DNA of 64,000 bases, taken from the NCBI RefSeq assembly GCF_013426205.1, contig NC_089427.1, forward strand, positions 3,038,001 to 3,102,000, in the 5' to 3' direction. Within the stretch, counting starts at the first letter, position 1. The number at the start of each line of letters is the position of its first letter. A program made the position numbers and the translations under genes. Under the pieces are notes generated by a model. The model searched no databases. It was not told the origin of the DNA and worked only from the letters and a program-made list of their open reading frames with translations. Shown here in pieces: positions 1 through 12,602 of this stretch. The DNA comes from Metarhizium brunneum. Lineage: Eukaryota > Ascomycota > Sordariomycetes > Hypocreales > Clavicipitaceae.

Positions 1-296
1 TTGGACTTGCGACAGCATTGATTCCTGGGTCAGGTCATGTGATTTATGTGGTTATGTAAGACGGGCTCCCACAATTTCAATCTGTGCGGGGGAAAGAGGA
101 AAGAGGGTCGTCGCCTGTCACACATAACCACGTGATATGAGGGTCGAAGGGCACGAAAACCCTACGAGCAAAATTGGTAGTTTGTCAATCCGCAAGCGAC
201 TCAACAGCCTTCTAAAACGACTCCATCCCGGCCACCACATTCGCTCATCGATACCGTGCATCGATAGGCGAATCCGAAATCACCACAACCGCGATC
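1..296 (+). promoter_or_regulatory. Upstream region of the RPS15 gene
   Basis: This stretch precedes the ribosomal protein start codon. It contains a CACGTG E-box at 129-134 and an AACCCTA motif at 158-164. AACCCTA-like (Tbf1/telomere-type) boxes are known from ribosomal protein promoters of non-Saccharomyces fungi, so a role in coordinated ribosomal gene expression is possible, but this is inferred from motif and position only. The upstream neighbour lies outside the window. Confidence 0.35.
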
Positions 297-1114
<818 letters not shown>

Positions 1115-1965
1115 GAAGGTCGTTTTGGTGCTGGTCTTGGGTGGGTTTTGCATTCACGGACATTTATGGGCGAAAAAGGACTGGGTTTGGTAGAGTGGCG
1201 ATGCCTCTATCGAAGGTTGCTGTGATGACTATGAGTACCATGATAGTACAATAAGGATGCATCGTCGCTTTTTGCACATCTCTGTGTCTCGCAGTTTGGT
1301 TTTGAAATTCGCGTGCGATTGTACTATTCCTGATTGTGATGCATAGTACCAAGTGGACGAGCCACTCAAATATCGCTTGTAGATTACTGTGAATCATTGC
1401 ATAACCTTCAGGCATCGTAGCAAGAATGAGAGTCTCAGTGAGCCACAGCATCACTATAGAATCAATCCGTAGCCATCTATTGCCGTGGATACGTGTCGCC
1501 GTCCACGCCTTGACAGTACCTGCTTATCGGAATCATGCCTCCAGACTTTTCCATCGTCTCACAAGTTTAAGCACAGGGTAGTTGGCGTTCGCTTCCACTT
1601 AAATATATCTCAAAAAGAATAGTACACGTATGGGTCTTGTCAATTCACAGATCGCTCCCATTCAAACTCGCATATTGCATCATCTTACGTCTGCGAGCGA
1701 CACATGTATAAGGCTTTGATTCCCCATTCACAAATACAATAACCTAGGAAATACCGGTAGCATGAGGTTGCCCAGTCATCAAACATAGATGGCTATAATA
1801 AATGGCAACATGGTAATTGCACCAAGGAGGAACCAAAACAGCCGCAGATGGATAATTACCAGGAATGAATATTTTATAAAAGGAACAAGAAGACGTCTCT
1901 TCTATATGGACATGATGCGATTTCCTTCCTATCGCGATTAACTATACAGTTTGCTTCCCACGGTT
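1115..1965. other. Convergent 3' intergenic region, nothing coding seen
   Basis: About 850 bases lie between the 3' ends of RPS15 (plus) and the complex I subunit gene (minus). The sequence is moderately AT-rich and must hold both 3' untranslated regions. Short open frames here overlap in several frames without splice support, so I call none. Confidence 0.6.
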
Positions 1966-2661
1966 CTACGCCTTCTGCTCGGCCAATTTCCTCGCTTTCC
2001 TCTCCTCGTCCTGGAGGTGCTTCTGCTTATAGTGCTCCACCACATGGTCCAAGTTCACAAGATGACCGGCCTGAATATTCCTGGGAGCGTGAGATTGGAA
2101 AGCCCTAAAATAAGAAAGCGTCAGCCAACGCTTCTAGTCCCAATTACACAGCGGCGAGAAGTGCGCCACTGGTTGACAGAGCCAAGGAAACATACTCAGG
2201 GTACGAAACGTCAACGAATCTGTGCTGGTTGGAGGCGTTCTCGAAGAGGTTTCGGTCGAACCCAGCCTGTTCCATAGCCCTGGTGTGCAGGGCATTGGTC
2301 TCCTCCCAGTCCTCCTTGCGCGAGAGATACTTATTGATCAGGCTGGAGACGGATGAGTCCTCGCCCTGCTTGGGGGCAAACTGATATAACAAGACACCTC
2401 CGAAGAAGGCGGCAACGGTGGCGATGGAGCCTTTCTGCAACGGCGCACCAGAATTTCCCCCCCGGTTAGCCAGATTCAATGCCTCGCAATGGAGCGCGGT
2501 GCGGGTGGTGCGGGTGCGCCCTTTTCCTCCAGAAAACGTACCCCGAAAGACTCGTTAACCTCGGCGGCCTTGTGGTGGCCATGGGCGTCGGATGCGTAGG
2601 TGCGAGCTGTCCGCGGAAGCTGCCGGGCAATCTGGCCTGCCCTCTGTCGTGCAGCGAACAT
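1966..2661 (-). CDS. Complex I accessory subunit (17.8-kDa type)
   Basis: Probable accessory subunit of mitochondrial NADH:ubiquinone oxidoreductase, resembling the fungal 17.8-kDa subunit. Exons on the minus strand are 2661-2542, 2434-2196 and 2104-1966, giving 165 residues. Exon 1 encodes an Arg/Gln-rich presequence (MFAARQRAGQIARQLPRTAR) followed by a His-rich stretch; exon 2 encodes one hydrophobic segment (IATVAAFFGGVLLYQFA) and a charged matrix or intermembrane part with LHTRAMEQAGFDRNLF; exon 3 ends in a basic helix (HYKQKHLQDEERKARK). Donors are GTACGT and GTATGT. The family call comes from memory of the Neurospora subunit; correspondence to a named mammalian subunit is left open. Confidence 0.78.
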
Positions 2662-4100
2662 TTTGGCGGAGCTAGCGTCGTCAATTGATGCTGGTCGTGG
2701 AGGGACGAGCTGGATAGGCGACGGGGCCAAAAGGTGAGGTTGTCTGGTGTTGCAAATCCACTTGTGTTTAGGTAAGCGGGCTCTGGCCAATCAGAGTATC
2801 GGCTTACATTTATCCCAATGAAGAGCGTTACACGAAGAGCTTGGAGGACTTACACGATATCAACCTTCACAATTTCAGACTTTGCACGGGTGCAATCGGC
2901 GATCCAATCCCTGCGGTTGCTTTGACACTACCTTTTCTCACGAGACGTCTTACCAATCTCGGTTTTATGGTGCTCCGTGTACAAGACCATAGAAGGGTAT
3001 CGCGCCGAGTGGTAAGACGTAGCACAATGTTGCACCAAAACACCAACGATGCGCCGAACCTGTATAGAGGCCTCTGGAGAATGCTGTTCCCGGGCAAAGT
3101 CCCTCACCCTCCTGGGACCCTGCAGAGACGGTCCTAGCGAGAAAGCCATGTGCCGATGCCTAATCGCCAAGAATGCCAACGTGGCAATATCCAAGCGTGG
3201 TTGGCCAGAAGCCATGTCTCAAAAAGTAAATACCGATGGGAGACCGATGAGAGCAATGCGTCCGTAAAGTACAACACTGTGGCGGCGAATGGCCTCCTCC
3301 TTCTCCGCAACGGTGAGCACGGCTGCATTAACTTGTTTTTTCTCACGCCCAATCGGAGAACCCTAAGGAAAGCCTCTTGCCGTCTTGCAGTCGATGAGCA
3401 GCCTGCATTTGGCAGCCCATGCAAAATCTCCCTCTAGGCCACCATCCCTGGACTCTGGGAATCTTATACCGGAGAAGGGACTGCTACTGATCCCAGAAGC
3501 CCGAAACCTGAACACCATTCGCAACAAGGAAGGGGGAAAAGCCACGATACTCTGTGAATAACTGTGGAGAGAATTTCGTCCACCCCTCCTATGAAGGATC
3601 ATTGCGTTCCTGCATGTGTAACACGACTATTTGTGACGAGCTCGAGACGGAAATTTTGTTTGGGGGTACGGTCGTTGAGCTGGGGAGAGCAAAGGGGGAG
3701 GCCTCTTGTGGCCAGAAGTCGAGGCCAGCAACTCGGACTGGCTTCGTATAAAACGCCTCTTTCCTTTTTGTTGTATTTTTGCAATCCAACTTTTTGAACA
3801 GATGCCAGATATGCCGTTTCGGTACCAGCAGCATCGTTGGCCAGTCCCATGACTTGGTTTCTTACCAATGGAAAAGACCATAGCATACTTCACAGCTCAC
3901 GGCACTAACACGACTTCCAGACCTTGACACAGGCCAGGGAAACCGAGAGTGCTCATCACAGATCGTGGCGAATACAGCTTCTAAACAAAAGTTAAGAGCC
4001 CGTTTTGAAGATATGGTGGAGAATCGGGGTGAACAAAACAAGCGCATGAAAAAACGATCGCCCTTTATGAACTGTGTGAATCTTCAACAAAGGGTTAAAA
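2662..4100. other. Divergent intergenic region, no gene recognised
   Basis: This 1.4-kb spacer separates the complex I subunit gene (minus) from the Nudix gene (plus) and should contain both promoters. Open frames of up to about 95 codons exist on both strands but overlap one another, lack recognisable domains and lack convincing splice sites. I see no repeat, tRNA or transposon remnant. Confidence 0.5.
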
Positions 4101-5210
4101 ATGGCATCGATGGCAGTGAAAACTGTCACGTCGTTAGTATACAAGACTCTTACATCAACGCCTTCTTCGACCCTCGGTTCCTCACCATCAAGCACATCAA
4201 ATACCCTCGCCTCGGAAACAATGGAATTCGCCCAGGTAGTGCAGAACTGCAACAAGTTTCGTTTCAACGAAGAGCAGGACTCGTTATTCCGGTTCTTCGT
4301 TTTAGACCATGACAAGCCTGTGGGATATATTCTTCCAAGCTTCATCACGGAGATGAACTGGAATATCCGCGGATTCGAAATCGACCTAGACAAGAAAACC
4401 GTGCTCCTGAACATGGACCTTGGTCCCGGCGAGTCGATCGCAAACGCTTGCGACAAAGCACTCGTGGATTTCTGTGCGAAAAACATCGACAAGATCGACC
4501 GGCTCGACCTCTGGCTTCAACAGCACCACAGAAACGACGACTCCCCAGAATATCACCCTATCCTCGGGCTTCCACCCCAAATTTCCTGGCTAAAGGTCCC
4601 GTCGCCAGTCCGTGGAGTATTCGGAATCGTCACTGCGGGAGCCCATATGACCATGTACACCTTCAAGAGCGGCAACAGCATTCCGCACATCTGGGTCGCC
4701 AAGAGGTCGCCACACGTTACTTATGCCAGAAAATACGACCAGCTTGCTGCCGGTGCCATGGCACCCAGCGACAGAAATATCCCGATTAAAACAATGGCCA
4801 GGGAGGCTATGGAAGAAGCTGGCTTATTGGTCGGCATGGAAACCCGCCAAGTTACGACAAAGCAAGGCGAGCGCTTGGGGAATCTTGATGCCGGTCGTCT
4901 GATTTCGTTTTACGACAAGAAAAATAAAATCGCCGGCTCCGAAAGTGGTCAGCTGGAACCGGGGGTCCGCTACACCTTCGAACTTCGTGTGCCTCAGTGG
5001 TTTGAGCCAAAGCCCTGCGAGCCCGATGCCATTGAAGGCTTCCAGCTTCTTTCGGTTGACGAGGTGAAAAGGTCTTTGAAGGCAGGAGACTGGAAGCCTA
5101 ATTCTGCACTCGTGATGCTCAGCTTTCTCGAGGAAAGGGGTCTCCTTGGTAATGGAGAAAGGTTAAGTCTGGATGTTTTAAACTCCATCTTGGAGTATCA
5201 AACTGTCTAA
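4101..5210 (+). CDS. Nudix hydrolase with DUF4743 domain (thiamine-damage type)
   Basis: Single-exon gene of 369 codons. Residues about 45-165 match the DUF4743 module and residues about 170-335 a Nudix fold; the Nudix signature core REAMEEAGL is at 234-242. Yeast YJR142W and plant Nudix20/24 of this family hydrolyse damaged thiamine diphosphates such as oxothiamine and oxythiamine diphosphate to monophosphates, so a thiamine-repair role is inferred. The Glu that usually sits eight residues before the REUXEE core is Asn here. The start is uncertain: the ATG at 4101 adds a 40-residue Ser/Thr-rich, acid-poor leader (MASMAVKTVTSLVYKTLTST) that could be a mitochondrial presequence, while the ATG at 4221 (MEFAQVVQNCNKFRF) begins right at the conserved part. 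Confidence 0.85.
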   Translation: MASMAVKTVTSLVYKTLTSTPSSTLGSSPSSTSNTLASETMEFAQVVQNCNKFRFNEEQDSLFRFFVLDHDKPVGYILPSFITEMNWNIRGFEIDLDKKTVLLNMDLGPGESIANACDKALVDFCAKNIDKIDRLDLWLQQHHRNDDSPEYHPILGLPPQISWLKVPSPVRGVFGIVTAGAHMTMYTFKSGNSIPHIWVAKRSPHVTYARKYDQLAAGAMAPSDRNIPIKTMAREAMEEAGLLVGMETRQVTTKQGERLGNLDAGRLISFYDKKNKIAGSESGQLEPGVRYTFELRVPQWFEPKPCEPDAIEGFQLLSVDEVKRSLKAGDWKPNSALVMLSFLEERGLLGNGERLSLDVLNSILEYQTV

Positions 5211-5751
5211 TTCGACAACGTTTAATGCCGAGTATCGGATTTGCTTGTGCATCGGGTAAACACTCCAGAGTCCATAGCTCTGGCCTTACCCCTGTCTTTG
5301 ACGGCCATTTCCGGCCACGGATGGATGTTCCTTGAAACGTCACTACTGCTTACGGAGAAATTTTGGTTTGCATTTTGATCGTCTTTTTCTTTGTCTTTTT
5401 GTTTTCGGAAGGAGACTGACACCACGTCAGGATCTTCTTGGATCACTGACGCAAAATATGCTGGGTACTTGCCCGGCTACCTACCCTAAACGGTTGCTAG
5501 ACTAGGACAATTGCATTTCGTGCGCTTTGTCTTTTTGCTTGTTTACATCTTTAATGGGGCAAAACACTCTAATAAGAGACTAAAAATTCACATGGGTACG
5601 GAGTTGCATTGCCCGTTGTATAATAGACTCGTATCTTAATAAAGAATTCGTTATATTTCTCCTGTTCCCATTGACCAACATCGACGCTCATGCTTTCGTC
5701 ACGCGTACTACATTTCAGCTTTCATCAACTTACCTCAAACGCACTCTCGCA
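5211..5751. other. Convergent 3' intergenic region
   Basis: The 540 bases lie between the 3' ends of the Nudix and Gfo/Idh/MocA genes. Nothing beyond likely 3' untranslated sequence is apparent; an AATAAAG hexamer-like element occurs near 5638. Confidence 0.5.
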
Positions 5752-7320
5752 TCAAGTACTAATAGCTTTGGTAACATTGTCATCCCACCACTGGCCCCAA
5801 TCGACAATCTTCTTGTTGACTCTGGCGTCTTCAGCTGCAAACACCAGCGCATGGCTACGAATGACATCATCAAGTGTACATCCCACAACCTCATTCTGAG
5901 CCCTCTCCCCATCCCATCCATGGTTCTTGACCTTATCGCATGCCAGCACAAACTGTTGCGCAAGACCCGTATCACCGCCGCCGTGTCCAAGATCAGTAAC
6001 AGTAGGCTCGTAAGTCTTAGTCTCTCCTGTGGCAAAGTTCTCCACCACAATCTTCCTCGAGTCGGCGTGTATCTCGCCATGCTCGCCGTAGAATGTGCTT
6101 ACACGTTCGCACTGTCGCTTGGTCTGTGCGGACATATGGAAGGTGACACGCTTGGCAGGGCGTACGGACTCGGGCCAAGTGATGGTGACGAACTGTTCGT
6201 CACAGACATTGTTGTCTGTTTCGTAGACGCAGCGGCCATACCATTGGCGTTTGCTGACCTCTTCCTTGGGAGTCGATTCGTCCCAATCTTCGCTGAGGGT
6301 CTTGACCATGACCTGGCGGCGCTCTTCGTCCGTCTTGTAGTCCTCAATGTCGTGGACGACGATGTCAACGGGCCACTTGGTGTTTCCGCGCGCCAGCCCA
6401 ATTCTGTCGCCCAGGTAGATGTTTTTGGCGGAGAACTTGCAACCGGAGTCTCCGAGGGGACATTTCATACAGTTGGTGGCATTTCCGGCGGCGGCAGGCT
6501 TGCGGCTCTTTTTAAAGAATTGCACTCCGCCAGTCGAAGTGATGTAGTCGGGGAGGTGTGCCTCTCCTTGGCCAGCTTTAGCCGGAGCTGAGACAAGCCA
6601 GAGCAAGAGATCGATGTCGTGACAACTCTTGGTCAGCAGAGATGGCGCAGAGGTCTTGTCATTCCTCCAGTTTCCTCGGACGAAAGAATGAGCAAAGTGC
6701 CACCATCCCACAGGTTCCGTGTGGACAACACTATTCACCTCACCAATCACTTGCTCATCGACAAGTAACTTTCGCAACATGAGATTGTGAGGGCTGTACC
6801 TTAAGACGTGCCCGATGGAGAAAATCTTAGAGCCTTTCAAGGGCTTGACAGCCTTGTACATTGCCAGACAGTCGTCCATGTTGGTCGCCAGCGGCTTCTC
6901 ACACATGATGTGCAAATCTAGCTCGGCAAGAGCTACAACAACTTCTCTGTGCATATCATCAAGGACACAGACAAAGGCGCCGTCGACGCCCTCGGGGACC
7001 TCTTCACCCGCAGCAGCACGCTTTCGGCGGTCCTTTTCGTAGTCGACAAACTCGTTCCAGCTGGTAAAGGATTGCCCTTCTTGGGGGCTGCCGCTGCCCC
7101 ATATGTATTTCTGACCAAGGCTCTCTCGCTTGAATTTGATGGGCTCGCAAACTGCAGCCACCACTCCATTGCTGACCTTCTCAATGGCGTCGGCGTAGGC
7201 GTTGCCTCGGGAGCCGGCGCCGATGATGACGAAGCGGGGTGGAGTTTGGGACATCTCAGGTTTCTCGAGAGTTGTGGTCGCCTTGTTGGCAAACTCTGGG
7301 TCGACGACGCCAGCCATCAT
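5752..7320 (-). CDS. Gfo/Idh/MocA-family NAD(P)-dependent oxidoreductase
   Basis: Single-exon gene of 522 codons. An N-terminal Rossmann fold is marked by FVIIGAGSRGNAYADAI (GxGxxG at 34-39) and the family motif CEKPLATN at 140-147, where the Lys usually contributes to catalysis. KSCHDIDLLLW at 231-241 matches the active-site helix of the C-terminal alpha/beta domain. Members oxidise or reduce sugars, inositols and related polyols; the substrate here is unknown. Odd for the family is a cysteine cluster NCMKCPLGDSGC (Cys 284, 287, 294), which could bind a metal. The second Met at residue 23 (position 7254), just before the Rossmann strand, is an equally plausible start. The gene converges on the Nudix gene. 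Confidence 0.88.
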   Translation of the reverse strand: MMAGVVDPEFANKATTTLEKPEMSQTPPRFVIIGAGSRGNAYADAIEKVSNGVVAAVCEPIKFKRESLGQKYIWGSGSPQEGQSFTSWNEFVDYEKDRRKRAAAGEEVPEGVDGAFVCVLDDMHREVVVALAELDLHIMCEKPLATNMDDCLAMYKAVKPLKGSKIFSIGHVLRYSPHNLMLRKLLVDEQVIGEVNSVVHTEPVGWWHFAHSFVRGNWRNDKTSAPSLLTKSCHDIDLLLWLVSAPAKAGQGEAHLPDYITSTGGVQFFKKSRKPAAAGNATNCMKCPLGDSGCKFSAKNIYLGDRIGLARGNTKWPVDIVVHDIEDYKTDEERRQVMVKTLSEDWDESTPKEEVSKRQWYGRCVYETDNNVCDEQFVTITWPESVRPAKRVTFHMSAQTKRQCERVSTFYGEHGEIHADSRKIVVENFATGETKTYEPTVTDLGHGGGDTGLAQQFVLACDKVKNHGWDGERAQNEVVGCTLDDVIRSHALVFAAEDARVNKKIVDWGQWWDDNVTKAIST

Positions 7321-8465
7321 GGGTAGTTTGGTGGATGAGGCTGCAAAAGAATTGGGATATATCGGCGCCTTAGAGTATGTTATATATGCCTGAAGGATGC
7401 AAATTCACGCCGCAAATGGAGTATTTGATGCCGAAGGTGGCTCAGATCGGCTTGAACTCTGATAAACAATGATGATGGGGTGCAAGAAGCATAACGGGAT
7501 GCTTCATATATGTATGTGGTTGGAACAAAGATCCACCAGGCCTCCGGCAACGGAAATGGAGAGGATACAATATGCAGGCTGATAAACCTAAAAATACCAC
7601 GAAAAACGAGGTGACGATGTTAGTTCAAGGTGGGAGCTTGTTTCCCAAACAGGGAGAGTGGGGTATTGGTGGGCAACGTGGGCAACAACACTTGCGGAGA
7701 CTGCCAATCACAGGTAAGCTATTGAGAATCAGTGGACTTGAGGACACCCCACGCAACGTTTCAGCACTATGCGGCCCTATCTGGGGCGTTTCGGGGACGA
7801 AGCGGGCCAATAGAAGGTGACTGACGCGACAGATAGGGCACCCTTTGCGCTGAACCTCCACATGTCACCACGAACTATCAACCATCACCATGTACAAATT
7901 GAGGGGTCACATTGTCTCCCTCCGAGCAAGACCACAACGGACCACATTCATCTCCACGAAGTACGCTCGCCCCGTTCGTTACTCATACCTGGCGTTCACC
8001 AAATAACCCTAGCAGTTTTGGCCGGCGCGAATTTCCTACTTGGGAAAGAACAGCTTCCGTCGGCCAAACCTCGACAGACAAGCCAGCATCAGACGCCAGA
8101 TTTCCTGTCAGTAAACACCAGAGAACTGCTTCAATTAGTATTGTACTCCGTAATACACATTCGACATACTGCTATCACTATCGGCCCACTTCCACAAAGC
8201 TGGACAAGCTCTGCCCAAAAGTGGATCACCTTCACACATCGTAGAATTTGTTTGGATACATAGAACTTCAGCATCTATCCCCGCCGCTACCAACAGCAAG
8301 CTTAAGTAGGAGGCTTCGCCCCTGGATTCATCCATTGCTGACAGGTCAAGCTAGTCAGCTGCTTCATGGTGGCTTCGTACAGCGCTTTATTGGCCGATAT
8401 TTTCCGCTCCAACAAAAGCTTGGCTGCTCTGTGCAAGGGCGACAGGCAACCTTCGACCGACGGCC
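7321..8465. other. Divergent intergenic region with a short basic ORF
   Basis: This 1.1-kb spacer lies between the oxidoreductase (minus) and oligoribonuclease (plus). A 38-codon ATG frame at 7890-8006 is strikingly Arg/Lys/Thr-rich (MYKLRGHIVSLRARPQ at its start), like a mitochondrial presequence, but ends at a TAA and cannot be joined convincingly to the downstream gene. One TACTCCGTA motif lies near 8153. No other gene is recognised. Confidence 0.45.
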
Positions 8466-9205
8466 ATGGCACCCGGAGCCGGTGGTGCCCCGCCTTCGGG
8501 TGTAACGACGGATGATCCCCTTGTCTGGATCGATTGCGAGGTAAAGTTTTCCCGTCTTGTCTTGATTTGGGGCCACGAGGCTTGCTCGCAGACTTGCGGC
8601 AAGGGGGCGGCAACCCTACCGGCTACATGTCGGTGAAGCTCAGCCCGGACCTTGTAGTACTCACATGGTCATGATTCTAGATGACAGGGCTGAACCCTGA
8701 TACGGAGGAGATCCTTGAGATATATTGCATCATCACAACGGCCAATCTAGAAATACTAGATCAAGAAGGGTACCACGCAGTCATTCACTGTCCAGCCTCC
8801 CGATTGGACCAGATGGATGAATGGTGTACTCAAACACACGGCAACTCTGGTTTAACCGCCGCCGTCCTGGCATCGTCGACCACACCCGAGCAAGCTGCCG
8901 AGGGACTGTACAATTATATCTCGAGATTTATACCCGAGAAGCGCAAAGCCCTACTGGCCGGGAATAGCGTCCATGCAGATAGGGCATTTCTGAGAAGGGA
9001 GCCTTATGCCAAGGTCATTGATCACTTGCACTACCGCATCTTGGACATAAGCGCCATCAAGGAGGCTGGCAGAAGATGGTGTTCGCGGGAGATTATGGCT
9101 CAAGCACCGGCCAAGAAGGGAAGGCACCTGGCTAGAGATGATATTCTAGAGAGCATCGAGGAGGCCAGGTATTATCGGCAGGCAATTTTTCAGCGACTGC
9201 CGTAA
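8466..9205 (+). CDS. REX2: Oligoribonuclease (3'-5' exonuclease, REX2/Orn family)
   Basis: DEDDh exoribonuclease that degrades very short RNA oligomers, in eukaryotes largely mitochondrial. Two exons, 8466-8540 and 8681-9205, join in phase 0 as WIDCE|MTGLNPDTEEI, giving 199 residues. The catalytic set is visible: D23 and E25 in WIDCEMTGL, D125 in AGNSVHADRAFL, and H174 with D179 in RHLARDDI. The intron is GTAAAG...TTCTAG. Length equals the Orn family core, so if the protein is imported into mitochondria the presequence must come from an upstream exon not seen here; the frame upstream of the ATG stays open for some distance but has no ATG nearby. Tandem with phosphoglucomutase. Confidence 0.92.
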
Positions 9206-9866
9206 AAGTGGCTGGGGGGCTGATGTGATCTTGTGTTGCGGTGTGACTGGGTGTTTTTTACTTGTTTCACACCGTCCGACGATATAACATTGGGTAGACC
9301 GCTGATTAGGAGCCCGAATTCATCTACTGTCGTCAACGGGCCCATCGAACTTACTGCCCCGTCCGTGATGCCGTTGAATCCCTTCACGTAAAACAATATG
9401 CACCAGTGTCACCTATTTAACGTAAATTTCCTCATCCTAGTATCCCAACATCCCAATGGAAGAGAAATATCGCCACCGCCACGTTGAGCACTGCATTTCA
9501 ATAGTGTCCACACTCTACACATTGGCCGTTTAGGTCAACCGTTAACTCAGCCTGAACAGCTCGACCCATGCATACTGCAAAATCCCGCCAATATCCACAC
9601 TGTATAATAAACCCTGATGAGCGCCCAATCCCACAGTGTCGATTTGACACATCGACCTACCCTTGGTGAAAGCAGCCCCTCCAACAATCCATGATATCCC
9701 CACTACGTCAACCAAGCTCCAAAGAGCTTCCCCTCCCCCTCTCGATCTCCTGTCTCCAAACGGCTTGAGCTCCTCGAATCCCCTGTTGGCCATTCTAGCC
9801 AATTCTTCTTCTTCTCTATTTTTGCTCTCCCTCCAAAATAAAAGCCGTCTCTGAGACATAGCCATA
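9206..9866. other. Intergenic region upstream of phosphoglucomutase
   Basis: About 660 bases between two plus-strand genes. The last 150 bases before the ATG are pyrimidine-rich, common for strongly expressed fungal genes. An open frame of 125 codons on the opposite strand overlaps the promoter and first exon and shows no protein character. Confidence 0.5.
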
Positions 9867-11852
<1,986 letters not shown>

Positions 11853-12602
11853 ATGGCACTCCAAAGCGTTTTTATTCCTTTGCGCTCAGAATTACATGAG
11901 AGATTTGAGATGAGACGTTAATCATGAGTGTGATGTTTCATGACATCCTGCTCACATGTGATGACAGATGATTGCATTCTAGCGTTTGCCAATAAAATAC
12001 CAAAAAATATCGTTATAATATAGCTTAAAATGAAATAAAAAGTGAGAGGAGATAGTCGTCCCGCTCGCTATGCTTGCAAACTTGTTTTGTTCATCAGGAA
12101 AGTCAACTTGGTATCAAATGCGGGCAAAAAGAGAGAAGAAATACATGGGGATGGAGAACATGCTCTCCCTGTTCCAATAACGCCAAAGTAGGACCTTAAA
12201 TTCAATCTTTTTGGGTTCCGGGCTCCAGGGATTATCATTTCATTTTCATTTCATCATTATTTCATCATCATTTCAGTCGTAAGGTTCTCAGTTCGTAAAA
12301 GAGGTTTTCAAAGCGCTCAGCTTCTGAAGGAGTATCAGCGAGGAGTCAAATGCTGCGACACGAGTTCTCCAAGATGATTGTGATTACAAGTAAGACGTAC
12401 CACGATCGCTAACAAAGTTAATTTGAAACTCGCCAGTTGGTCCTTTGCGCTGGTTATGTTCTCGATAATTCTTGCAGAATACAAAGAGTCGAATGTCTGA
12501 TAGCCAGACTTTGCGACGAGAGGCGCTTCGCCTAATCCAGTTTGTGCATCTGGCTTGTTCGGTTACTGAGCTTCATGTTAATATAATGTGGTATTTGTGA
12601 TG
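11853..12602. other. Convergent intergenic region with TTTCAT repeats
   Basis: This 750-base spacer lies downstream of phosphoglucomutase and the interrupted minus-strand gene. Around 12235-12275 it holds an imperfect run of CATTTCATT/CATCATTATTTCATCATC units. No coding region is recognised. Confidence 0.5.
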
